NCBI GenBank assembly: GCA_031280065.1
Contig: JAITHH010000320.1
Location: 1 to 5,716 of the forward strand
Length of the DNA stretch: 5,716 nt
Direction: 5' to 3'
Source of the DNA: Treponema sp.
GTDB taxonomy: Bacteria; Spirochaetota; Spirochaetia; Treponematales; Breznakiellaceae
Positions 1 through 5,076 of this stretch are shown in pieces (the stretch's first letter is position 1; each line of letters starts with the position of its first letter). A program made the position numbers and the translations under genes. The notes under the pieces were generated by a model that was not told the origin of the DNA, did not search any database, and was given only the letters and a program-made list of their open reading frames with translations.

Positions 1-160
1 CAATATCGCCCATTATCTGGGGAATGGGCATAAAGCGGTGATCCAGCACGTAGACTTTGGTTCCCGTCGCCTCCTTATAATCGAGCATCATTTTCCATGC
101 TGTTTCCAGGAGCGAATCCTGCGGCGAGGCGGAATTCATTTCCTGCTTCTCATTCACCAT
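1..160 (-). CDS. PocR-domain protein, N-terminal fragment (runs off left edge)
   Basis: The first 53 codons of a minus-strand gene are visible; the rest lies outside the window. The start is the ATG at 160-158, preceded by GAGGA (complement of 168-172) with a 7-base spacer, and it follows directly on the TAA stop of the upstream regulator gene. Residues about 17-45 align by eye with the start of the PocR sensory domain of that upstream protein. Both share the pattern Leu-Leu, Ala, then Tyr-x-Glu-Ala-Thr-Gly, Val-x-Val-Leu-Asp. From this I infer a second PocR-type sensor. The missing part could carry an AraC DNA-binding domain, a histidine kinase or another output domain; the fragment does not say which. 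Shared strand and the zero-base junction imply co-transcription and probably translational coupling with the neighbour. PocR family membership is inferred from resemblance over about 30 residues, so moderate confidence; the gene itself is well supported. Confidence 0.75.
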   Translation of the reverse strand, partial: MVNEKQEMNSASPQDSLLETAWKMMLDYKEATGTKVYVLDHRFMPIPQIMGDI

Positions 161-1696
161 TTAGGCGTCCTCATGCAAAGGGGATTCCCGCAGTACAGGG
201 GAGGCCGCGCTGTCTACGGGCATGGACATTCCCTGTTCCCGGTATTTACCCGGACTCACGCCGGTAAAACTCTTGAATATTTTGGAAAACCAGCTCTGGT
301 CTTCAAAGCCGCAGGATGTGGAAACCACGCTCAAGGACAGGTTGGTCCCGGACAGCAGAGACACGGCCCGCTCCACCCGCAGGCGGTTGAGGTAGTTGGA
401 CAGGCTTTCCCCCATTTCCTGCTTGAAGATGCTGCTGAAGTAGGGCGCCGACAGTCCTGAGGCGGATGCAATCTCCTGGAGGCTGACCCGGCGGGTGTAA
501 TTCTCCCAGATAAAGCGTTCCGCCTTCCGCAGCGCGGATGCATGACGCACGCCCTGGTACGAGAATATCTGCGCGGCCATCCGGTCGACGAGGAGCCGCA
601 GAATATCGGTCAGTTCTTCCGGGTTCCGCGCATCCTGAATCCGTTCCAGGTAGCGGTTGTTCATGTCCAGGGCTTCCTGGGTATACACGGCGGCGCGGGA
701 AAGGAGCGCCAAGAGTTCGATGGCCCGGTGCTGGATAAGGCGGAAGTCGCCGGGATTGGCGCTCCGCAGGTTTTCCAAGAGTCCGCTCAGGAGTTTTTGC
801 GCGGTATCATGGTCTCCCCGGCGAAGGGCCGCCAGCAGCATCCGTTCTTTGTCCTGGGGATAGCGCACCATCCGAAATGCGCTCTCCGCGCCGGTTATGC
901 CTTCGGAAGAGCCGTTGGCTATGTCAACGGCAAAGCCGCCAGCTTTTCCGTCGGCCTTGCCGTCGGCTTTGCCGTTGGGATTTCCCCCGGCATGGCCGGC
1001 GATGGCAGGACCGCTGGCTTCCTGTTTGACCGCTTTTACGGCCAGTGAAACCGGCAGTTTGACGGCGCTTGAATCGCCCAGGCTGTCGCTGGTCTTGGAA
1101 ACGTATTCGGCGCAGATCAAGAGGAGCCGGGCGAGGGATTTTATCTCGTCATGGCTTTTCTGGGGAATGTCCGCCAGCAGCGCCGACGCCGCTTCCTCTG
1201 AGACGGCGCCTTGGCTTATGGCGCTGATCCGCGCCGCGCATTCCTGACGCCCGATCCCGATGATGCCGCCGGCGACGCAGGCTCCCGCGCAGCGTCCGCT
1301 GCGGGTAAGGGGGCTTATCCAGTAGGTGAAGCCCAGATTACATACATAGATATAGACTCCTCCGCGCCGGTGGGCTTCGGCGATAGCTTCGTAGTGCATC
1401 CGGCTGCAGGGATATTCGTCTTCGGCCCAGACGCGGTCTTTATCCTGGTTATGGGTTCTACAGAGGGAGCAGAAACGGACGGCGTCTTGAGACGCGAACG
1501 AGGGGAGGCAGCGGCCGGTTTCGTCCAGTACGGAAACGCCGATACCGGTCGCTTCTTCGTACAGCCGTAACGCCTCCTCGGCCTTGAGCAGTAATGGTTC
1601 GATTTCCCGGCGCCTGATGATAGACGATGGGGTGATAATCTTTTGTGCCTGGTACTCTGATTGATGAACCCTGCCTGCGCTGCGGGTATTGTTCAT
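161..1696 (-). CDS. PocR-domain AraC-family transcriptional regulator
   Basis: A 511-residue cytoplasmic DNA-binding regulator. Residues about 31-170 form a PocR-like sensory domain: a Tyr-Glu-Glu-Ala-Thr-Gly start, then Cys76-x-x-Cys79, Cys97, Cys119, the WISPL segment and a Gly-rich end. Salmonella PocR, which controls propanediol and cobalamin genes, gives the family its name; the ligand here is unknown. A low-complexity Gly-Lys-Ala-Asp linker lies at about 240-255. A helical region at about 275-370, of a kind often seen between sensor and HTH in such proteins, follows. The AraC double helix-turn-helix spans about 388-488: first HTH VSLQEIASASGLS, second around GFEDQSWFSKIFK, ending in GVSPGKYR. 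A 23-residue tail follows. I chose the ATG at 1696 because AGGAGA precedes it by 6 bases; an upstream in-frame ATG at 1720 lacks such a site. It faces away from the amino-acid importer operon and is its likely regulator (inference from position). It is longer than a standard AraC protein (about 300 residues), as expected with a sensor domain. Confidence 0.93.
   Translation of the reverse strand: MNNTRSAGRVHQSEYQAQKIITPSSIIRRREIEPLLLKAEEALRLYEEATGIGVSVLDETGRCLPSFASQDAVRFCSLCRTHNQDKDRVWAEDEYPCSRMHYEAIAEAHRRGGVYIYVCNLGFTYWISPLTRSGRCAGACVAGGIIGIGRQECAARISAISQGAVSEEAASALLADIPQKSHDEIKSLARLLLICAEYVSKTSDSLGDSSAVKLPVSLAVKAVKQEASGPAIAGHAGGNPNGKADGKADGKAGGFAVDIANGSSEGITGAESAFRMVRYPQDKERMLLAALRRGDHDTAQKLLSGLLENLRSANPGDFRLIQHRAIELLALLSRAAVYTQEALDMNNRYLERIQDARNPEELTDILRLLVDRMAAQIFSYQGVRHASALRKAERFIWENYTRRVSLQEIASASGLSAPYFSSIFKQEMGESLSNYLNRLRVERAVSLLSGTNLSLSVVSTSCGFEDQSWFSKIFKSFTGVSPGKYREQGMSMPVDSAASPVLRESPLHEDA
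942..977 (-). repeat. 12-bp tandem repeat inside the regulator gene
   Basis: Three imperfect 12-bp units (942-953, 954-965, 966-977) encode a repeated Gly-Lys-Ala-Asp motif in the linker between the PocR domain and the helical region. In-frame units let the linker change length without breaking the protein. Confidence 0.7.
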
Positions 1697-1702
1697 ATCA
1701 AT

Positions 1703-1708
1703 TCTCCT
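1703..1708 (-). promoter_or_regulatory. Shine-Dalgarno site that fixes the regulator start
   Basis: AGGAGA on the minus strand lies 6 bases before the ATG at 1696. It decides for this start over the in-frame ATG at 1720, which would place the site inside the coding region. Confidence 0.85.
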
Positions 1709-1755
1709 ATAATACAACATAACAAGTTAATTTGAACGGAATACACCCAAATGGC

Positions 1756-1767
1756 GAAAAATTTTTC
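1756..1767. repeat. 12-bp perfect palindrome in the regulator leader
   Basis: GAAAAATTTTTC is its own reverse complement. It overlaps the stop codon of the candidate leader ORF and lies 59 bp ahead of the regulator start codon. It could be an operator, or simply an AT-rich run in a leader; as RNA it would be only a weak hairpin. Confidence 0.4.
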
Positions 1768-1864
1768 AAAGGCATGGGGGCGGGAAGGCGAAGGGGGGAG
1801 TAAGCGGCTGTCTGGGGGCTTGCGTCGGCGCAGGGAAGCGATCCGGTTCCCGCTGTATGGGCAT
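1766..1864 (-). CDS. Candidate proline-rich leader peptide, 32 residues
   Basis: A small minus-strand ORF whose ATG (1864-1862) is preceded by AGGAG (1871-1875) with a 6-base spacer, and that site follows directly on a plausible promoter. The peptide has 11 prolines in 32 residues, including Pro-Pro and Pro-Pro-Pro runs near the C terminus, and it ends with TGA 69 bases before the regulator ATG on the same strand. It has no signal peptide, membrane segment or recognisable domain. By position it could be a leader peptide controlling the regulator through ribosome stalling, since proline runs slow translation in bacteria. The caution is that the strand is C-rich here (runs of five and six C), so proline richness could be a composition effect in non-coding DNA. 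The well-placed start signals are the main argument. Confidence 0.4.
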   Translation of the reverse strand: MPIQREPDRFPAPTQAPRQPLTPPFAFPPPCL

Positions 1865-1883
1865 GGGTTTCTCCTGTCTCTCT

Positions 1884-1912
1884 AATATACGGGGAATTCC
1901 GCGAATCGGCAA
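1884..1912 (-). promoter_or_regulatory. Probable promoter of leader ORF and regulator
   Basis: Read on the minus strand: -35 TTGCCG (complement of 1907-1912), 17-bp spacer, -10 TATATT (complement of 1884-1889). This matches the housekeeping sigma consensus at 4 of 6 and 5 of 6 positions. Transcription would begin near 1877, a few bases before the AGGAG of the leader ORF, giving a very short 5' leader there and about 180 nt of leader before the regulator ATG. Confidence 0.55.
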
Positions 1913-1962
1913 GGGAAAACAGCGATTTGTTGGCCATGGACGGTGTTCACCGGCAATCGCGC

Positions 1963-1991
1963 TTGACAAAAGCATCTGTTTGCAGTTTAAT
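1963..1991 (+). promoter_or_regulatory. Promoter of the amino-acid ABC importer operon
   Basis: -35 TTGACA (1963-1968) is a perfect consensus; the -10 TTTAAT (1986-1991) follows after exactly 17 bp. Predicted transcription start is near 1998, giving a 5' leader of about 27 nt before the GTG at 2025. It is the only strong promoter seen ahead of the operon and should give substantial basal expression with the housekeeping sigma factor. Confidence 0.8.
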
Positions 1992-1998
1992 CCTAGTA

Positions 1999-2011
1999 AA
2001 TACGTAGTATT
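1999..2011. promoter_or_regulatory. Operator-like inverted repeat at the transcription start
   Basis: AATAC-GTA-GTATT, a perfect 5-bp inverted repeat around 3 bases, sits immediately at the predicted transcription start of the operon and just before its ribosome-binding site. A protein bound here would block initiation. It is short and AT-rich, so chance is possible. Confidence 0.35.
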
Positions 2012-2014
2012 AAA

Positions 2015-2018
2015 AGGA
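2015..2018 (+). promoter_or_regulatory. Shine-Dalgarno site that fixes permease 1 start at GTG
   Basis: AGGA within AAAAGGA lies 6 bases before the GTG at 2025. The reading frame is open further upstream to an ATG at 1857, but that extension would run through the operon promoter, so the GTG is the credible start. Confidence 0.8.
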
Positions 2019-2024
2019 TATACC

Positions 2025-2708
2025 GTGTTAGACTTTGATATAAACTGGGCGCTCCGTTTTTTCCCCAAAATACTCAGCCGCCTGCCCGCCACGCTCCTCA
2101 TCGCCGCCGTCTCGTCATTCGCGGGCCTCCTCTTGGGCGCGCTCATGGCGCTTATACGGATAGAGCGGGTCCCGGTGCTGCGCTGGACGAGCGCCGCCCT
2201 GGTTTCGTTTCTGCGGGGGACGCCGGTGTATATCCAGTTGTTTGTCGTCTACTATGGCCTGCCCATGCTGCTGCGGGCCTTTGGCCTGAACATTATGCGG
2301 GCTGATAAGATGTTCTTTGTACTCTTTGCCTATTCCTTCAACGTTGCCGGGTTTGCCTCCGAGATGATCCGCGCCGCGGTGGAGAGTGTGCCCCGTCATC
2401 AGTGGGACGCGGCGTATTCCGCGGGCCTGACCAAGCGGCAGGCGTACCTGCGGATCATTATCCCGCAGAGCGTGGTGATTGCCCTGCCCTCTGCGGGTTC
2501 TCTGGTTACGGCGATGCTGCACGACACGGCCCTGGCGTCGGTCATGGGGATTATGGACGTACTGGAGCGGGCCCGTTCCCTGGGCGCTCACAACTTGCGG
2601 TCCCTGGAGGCGTATTTTGATGTTGCGGTGCTCTTTGTCGTACTGGCGCTGCTGTTAGAGCGCGGATTCAAGCATCTGGAGAAGAGATATACCAAACGGG
2701 GAGCATGA
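2025..2708 (+). CDS. Amino-acid ABC importer, inner-membrane permease 1
   Basis: A 227-residue permease of the polar amino-acid uptake family (HisM/GlnP/TcyL type). It begins with GTG. Hydrophobic segments are at about 21-45, 50-83, 93-113, 145-170 and 197-213, consistent with the usual five helices. Arg-Gly-Thr-Pro at 64-67 is the family motif after the first helices. The cytoplasmic EAA loop that docks on the ATPase spans about 115-147, with the pattern IRAAVESVP, Gln-x-x-Asp-Ala-Ala, the conserved Gly134 and IIIPQ. Length is typical for the family. It is the first gene of the operon and is separated by 58 bp from the binding-protein gene. With the second, different permease downstream it should form a heterodimeric channel. 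The opening residues and pairing recall cystine importers of the TcyL/TcyM group, but that is only resemblance. Confidence 0.93.
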   Translation: MLDFDINWALRFFPKILSRLPATLLIAAVSSFAGLLLGALMALIRIERVPVLRWTSAALVSFLRGTPVYIQLFVVYYGLPMLLRAFGLNIMRADKMFFVLFAYSFNVAGFASEMIRAAVESVPRHQWDAAYSAGLTKRQAYLRIIIPQSVVIALPSAGSLVTAMLHDTALASVMGIMDVLERARSLGAHNLRSLEAYFDVAVLFVVLALLLERGFKHLEKRYTKRGA

Positions 2709-2714
2709 GCATTA

Positions 2715-2752
2715 CATATAATGCCCCGGAAACGGGGAATTCATGTTATATG
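2715..2752 (+). other. Intercistronic stem-loop before the binding-protein gene
   Basis: CCCCG-GAAA-CGGGG (2724-2737) forms a 5-bp stem with a GNRA tetraloop. It is flanked by a second inverted pair, CATATAA (2715-2721) and TTATATG (2746-2752), which would extend it as an outer 7-bp stem. There is no T-run after it, so it is not a standard terminator. It ends 2 bases before the Shine-Dalgarno site of the binding-protein gene. Such structures often protect processed mRNA ends or adjust the relative level of binding protein and permease. Confidence 0.5.
2717..2722 (+). promoter_or_regulatory. Possible internal -10 element
   Basis: A perfect TATAAT lies in the gap between permease 1 and the binding-protein gene. 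I see no good -35 box 16-18 bp upstream and no extended -10 TG, so a real internal promoter is uncertain. It overlaps the left arm of the outer stem described at 2715-2752. Confidence 0.25.
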
Positions 2753-2754
2753 GC

Positions 2755-2760
2755 AAGGAG
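2755..2760 (+). promoter_or_regulatory. Shine-Dalgarno site that fixes the binding-protein start
   Basis: AAGGAG sits 6 bases before the ATG at 2767. This start gives a clean lipoprotein signal peptide, unlike the in-frame ATG at 2743, which has no such site. Confidence 0.85.
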
Positions 2761-2766
2761 TTCACT

Positions 2767-3567
2767 ATGAACAAGACACTTTGGCTTGCAGCCGCCGCGC
2801 TGCTCGCCGCCATCGCGCTGCCGTCCTGCAAAAAAGAAGGTACGGCAGTCATCATCGGAACCGGACACCAATACGAGCCCTTCTGCTACTACAACGCGGA
2901 CGGAGAACTCACCGGCCTGGACATCGCCGTGGTCAAAGAAATCGACCGCCGGCTCACGGAGTATACCTTCCGCTTCGAGGTCTTCGACTTCGCCAATGTG
3001 CTGGTCTCCCTGGCCGCCGGTAAAGCCGACGTGGGAGCGCACGAATTCGAGGAAAACCCCGACCGCCGCGCCGCCTACCTCTACGGCGAAGAGGGCTACA
3101 ACGATTACGACAGTTGGCTCACCGTCAAGGCGGACGGCCCCTGGGCCCAGATCAAAACCCTGGACGACATAGCCGGAAACCCGGACGCGGTCATCGGCGT
3201 GTCTTTGGGGTCAAACCACGAGGCCTTTGTCAAAACCTGGAACCAGACCCATGACGCTGAACATCAGCTCGCCTCCCAAGTGTATAACCAGACCGAAGTG
3301 TGGCTTACCAACATGGGCAACGGAACCTTTGCCGCGGGGCTTTCCACCCAATTCGACATTGATCTGCGCAACACCCTGTCCCCAGGAATCAGCCTGACCG
3401 CCGTGGGCAGCGCGCCGGTGATCCTGTCCAAGGCGTACTTCATCTTCCGCAAGGACGGCGCTGAATTACAGCGGGCTTTTGACCGGACGCTGCGGGACAT
3501 GAAGGCTGACGGTACGCTCAACCGTATCCGGGACGAAACCTTCAGCGCGTATTTTAGGTCGTTCTAA
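2767..3567 (+). CDS. Amino-acid ABC importer, substrate-binding lipoprotein
   Basis: A 266-residue extracytoplasmic solute-binding protein of family 3, which captures the amino acid and delivers it to the permeases. Residues 1-20 are a lipoprotein signal peptide: Asn-Lys, a long Leu/Ala core, then Leu-Pro-Ser-Cys with lipidated Cys21. The Pro at -2 is a loose lipobox, as tolerated in spirochaetes. The mature part shows the family landmarks in order: the Tyr-Glu-Pro-Phe opening, NADGELTGLDIAV (about 43-55), the SLAAGKADVG segment, and Asn-Pro-Asp-Arg-Arg (97-101), whose Arg likely binds the substrate carboxylate. It also has the GVSLGSNHE hinge segment (144-152) and the C-terminal MKADGTLNRI helix. 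Where many relatives have Gly-Arg-x-Asp-Ala, this protein has Gly-Thr-Phe-Ala-Ala (about 186-190), so the usual acidic ligand contact may be absent or shifted. Length is normal. The substrate is probably a polar amino acid, possibly cystine-like; this is inference. Confidence 0.93.
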   Translation: MNKTLWLAAAALLAAIALPSCKKEGTAVIIGTGHQYEPFCYYNADGELTGLDIAVVKEIDRRLTEYTFRFEVFDFANVLVSLAAGKADVGAHEFEENPDRRAAYLYGEEGYNDYDSWLTVKADGPWAQIKTLDDIAGNPDAVIGVSLGSNHEAFVKTWNQTHDAEHQLASQVYNQTEVWLTNMGNGTFAAGLSTQFDIDLRNTLSPGISLTAVGSAPVILSKAYFIFRKDGAELQRAFDRTLRDMKADGTLNRIRDETFSAYFRSF

Positions 3568-4236
3568 ATGGACGTTGACGTACGCTTTCTGCTGCATACC
3601 ATTGTCGCGGCGGCAGCGGCGGTTCCCCGGTCTCTGGGGATAGCCTTTGCCGCCATCGGCATCGGCCTGATCCTGGGATTCCCCATCGCGCTCACGCGCT
3701 TCTACCGCGTCCGGGCGCTGGCCGCGTTCTTCAAGCTCGCCGTTACCGTGGTCAAAGGGCTGCCGGTCATCCTGCTGTACCTGGCGTTCTTCACGATCAT
3801 GGCCAAGCGCCCCGGCGTTCCCGCTGAATTCTCGGCCGTCATGGCGATTTCCATTGGCGCGACCGTCTCAATCTCCGAAATCTTCCGGGGGGCGCTTGAG
3901 TCCATCGAGAAATCCCAGTTTGACGCGGCGGCGTCCATCGGGCACAGTCCGGCGGCGGCATTCATCCGTATCATCGCGCCTCAGCTCATCCCGGCGGCGC
4001 TGCCCGTGATGAGCGGCGTAGTCATTCAGACCATCAAGGCCGTGCCCGTGGCCGTCATCATCGGCGTAACGGACATACTCAACACCGCCATCTCGGAAGC
4101 GGTGATCAACTACCGCTACCTGGAAGCCTACTTCGCCGCGGCAATCATCTTCTGGGCGATCTTCATCGCGGTGGAACAGCTCTTCGCCCTGATTGAAAAA
4201 CGCTTCCAAAAGAAGATGCGAAAGGCGGTTGTATAA
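3568..4236 (+). CDS. Amino-acid ABC importer, inner-membrane permease 2
   Basis: A 222-residue permease of the same family as permease 1 but clearly divergent from it. Hydrophobic segments are at about 20-43, 52-78, 88-104, 136-165 and 185-208. The usual Arg-Gly-Thr-Pro motif is Lys-Gly-Leu-Pro here (63-66). The EAA loop spans about 107-139, with FRGALESI, Gln-Phe-Asp-Ala-Ala, Gly125 and IIAPQ. The ATG follows the TAA of the binding-protein gene with no bases between. There is only a weak AGG about 10 bases upstream, so translation probably depends on ribosomes finishing the gene before it. It should pair with permease 1 to make the membrane channel. Confidence 0.93.
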   Translation: MDVDVRFLLHTIVAAAAAVPRSLGIAFAAIGIGLILGFPIALTRFYRVRALAAFFKLAVTVVKGLPVILLYLAFFTIMAKRPGVPAEFSAVMAISIGATVSISEIFRGALESIEKSQFDAAASIGHSPAAAFIRIIAPQLIPAALPVMSGVVIQTIKAVPVAVIIGVTDILNTAISEAVINYRYLEAYFAAAIIFWAIFIAVEQLFALIEKRFQKKMRKAVV

Positions 4237-4995
4237 ATGATAGAAATCAAAAACATCCGCAAGACCTTTGGCAAACTGACGGTGTTAAACGGCGTGAATT
4301 TTACGGTGCGGCCCGGGGATGTGGTGTCGGTTATCGGGCCCTCGGGCTCCGGCAAGACCACGCTGCTGCGGTGCATCAACTTTCTTGAAAAGGCCGATTC
4401 CGGGGTGATCCGCATCGGCGATATGGAGGCGGATTTCAGGCGCATCCGCGCCAGAGAGAAGACGGCGATGCGGCGCAAGACCGCGATGGTGTTTCAAAAC
4501 TACGCGCTCTTTCTGAACAAAACCGCGCTGGAGAACGTAATGGAAGGGCTGGTGGTTTCCCGCAGGATGAATCCCTCCCGCGCCCGGGCCATTGCCGCGG
4601 ACACGCTGTGCAAGGTGGGGCTTAAAGACAAATTCGACGCCAAGCCGTACGAGCTGTCCGGGGGCCAGCAGCAGCGGGCGGGCATTGCGCGGGCGCTTGC
4701 CCTCAACCCCGAAGTGATCCTCTTTGACGAGCCCACCAGCGCCCTGGACCCGGAGATGGCTGACGAGATTCTTGAACTCATCAAGGCCGTTGCCAAGAGC
4801 GGCGTTACCATGGTGATCGTAACGCACGAGATGCAATTCGCCTACGGCATATCAAACCGCGCGGTGTTTCTTGACCGGGGCGAAATCATCGAAGAGGGCT
4901 CGCAGACCGATGTGTTCATCAACACCCGCGAGGAGCGGGTGAAGCAGTTTCTTTCGCGTTTTCACGTGAAGCGGGACACGGAGTATTTTATCTGA
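4237..4995 (+). CDS. Amino-acid ABC importer, ATP-binding protein
   Basis: A 252-residue cytoplasmic ATPase that powers the importer, of the GlnQ/HisP/TcyN group. All catalytic motifs are intact: Walker A GPSGSGKTT (34-42), Q-loop Gln87 in VFQNYALF, signature LSGGQQQR (140-147), Walker B VILFDE (160-165) with catalytic Glu165, D-loop SALD (168-171), and switch His197 in VTHEM. Length is the usual 240-255 residues. The segment after the Q-loop reads LNKTALENV where many relatives have a variant of LFPHLTVLENV; this is modest variation. The ATG abuts the TAA of permease 2; an AAAGG about 15 bases upstream is a poor ribosome site, which again suggests coupled translation. It is the last gene of the operon and is followed by a strong hairpin. 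Confidence 0.97.
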   Translation: MIEIKNIRKTFGKLTVLNGVNFTVRPGDVVSVIGPSGSGKTTLLRCINFLEKADSGVIRIGDMEADFRRIRAREKTAMRRKTAMVFQNYALFLNKTALENVMEGLVVSRRMNPSRARAIAADTLCKVGLKDKFDAKPYELSGGQQQRAGIARALALNPEVILFDEPTSALDPEMADEILELIKAVAKSGVTMVIVTHEMQFAYGISNRAVFLDRGEIIEEGSQTDVFINTREERVKQFLSRFHVKRDTEYFI

Positions 4996-5007
4996 AATCC
5001 GGCAGCG

Positions 5008-5028
5008 GCGCGTGGCGCGTGGCGCGGG
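5008..5028 (+). repeat. 7-bp tandem repeat, three copies
   Basis: GCGCGTG, GCGCGTG and GCGCGGG follow each other head to tail just after the ATPase stop codon and run into the left arm of the terminator hairpin. It is non-coding; copy number could vary between strains by slippage. Confidence 0.7.
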
Positions 5029-5062
5029 GTATTTCGTATTGGTACATACTGAAATACCCCGC
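5024..5062. terminator. Hairpin between convergent genes, probable bidirectional terminator
   Basis: GCGGGGTATTTC (5024-5035) and GAAATACCCCGC (5051-5062) are perfect 12-bp inverted repeats. The loop can add a GTAT/ATAC stem with a one-base bulge. It lies between the ATPase stop (4995) and the stop of the minus-strand gene (5077), where a terminator serving both directions is expected. There is no clear T-run on either side, so it is not a textbook intrinsic terminator. Confidence 0.65.
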
Positions 5063-5076
5063 AACCCTCGGCTGCG

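Larger units (their letters stand above)
1697..2024. promoter_or_regulatory. Divergent control region between regulator and importer operon
   Basis: This 328-bp stretch separates the minus-strand regulator from the plus-strand transporter genes. It holds, from left to right: an AT-rich leader of about 70 bp with a 12-bp palindrome (1756-1767), a candidate 32-codon leader ORF, a minus-strand promoter, a 50-bp stretch between the two -35 boxes with small repeats, and the plus-strand promoter with a short 5' leader. The 50-bp inter-promoter stretch contains CGGTG-TT-CACCG (1941-1952), a GCGATT/AATCGC inverted pair (1922-1927, 1955-1960) and a direct repeat of CGGCAA (1907-1912, 1951-1956). AraC-family proteins commonly bind direct repeats near their target promoter, so this is where binding is most likely. 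Which repeat, if any, is an operator is not established. Confidence 0.7.

Noticed and set aside
942..977. Short repeats considered as a CRISPR array
   Set aside because: The units are 12 bp, adjacent without spacers, and in frame within a coding sequence.
542..1048. A 168-codon plus-strand open frame
   Set aside because: It lies wholly antisense to the well-supported regulator gene and its translation has no recognisable domain; GC-rich third positions produce such frames.
1706..1735. A second regulator promoter, TTCAAA-16 bp-TATTAT, close to the regulator start
   Set aside because: Its transcription start would fall on or after the AGGAGA ribosome site, leaving the mRNA without it.
1857..2024. 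A 56-residue N-terminal extension of permease 1 starting at an ATG at 1857
   Set aside because: It would run through the strong promoter at 1963-1991 and has no resemblance to permease N termini; the GTG at 2025 has a well-spaced ribosome site.
1998..2024. Leader of the importer operon considered as a riboswitch
   Set aside because: Only about 27 nt of leader is predicted, too short for an aptamer and expression platform.
2115..2591. A 158-codon minus-strand open frame
   Set aside because: Antisense to permease 1; strongly charged and histidine/arginine-rich translation typical of a reversed membrane-protein gene.
4285..4836. A 183-codon minus-strand open frame
   Set aside because: Antisense shadow of the ATPase gene, whose motifs are all intact.
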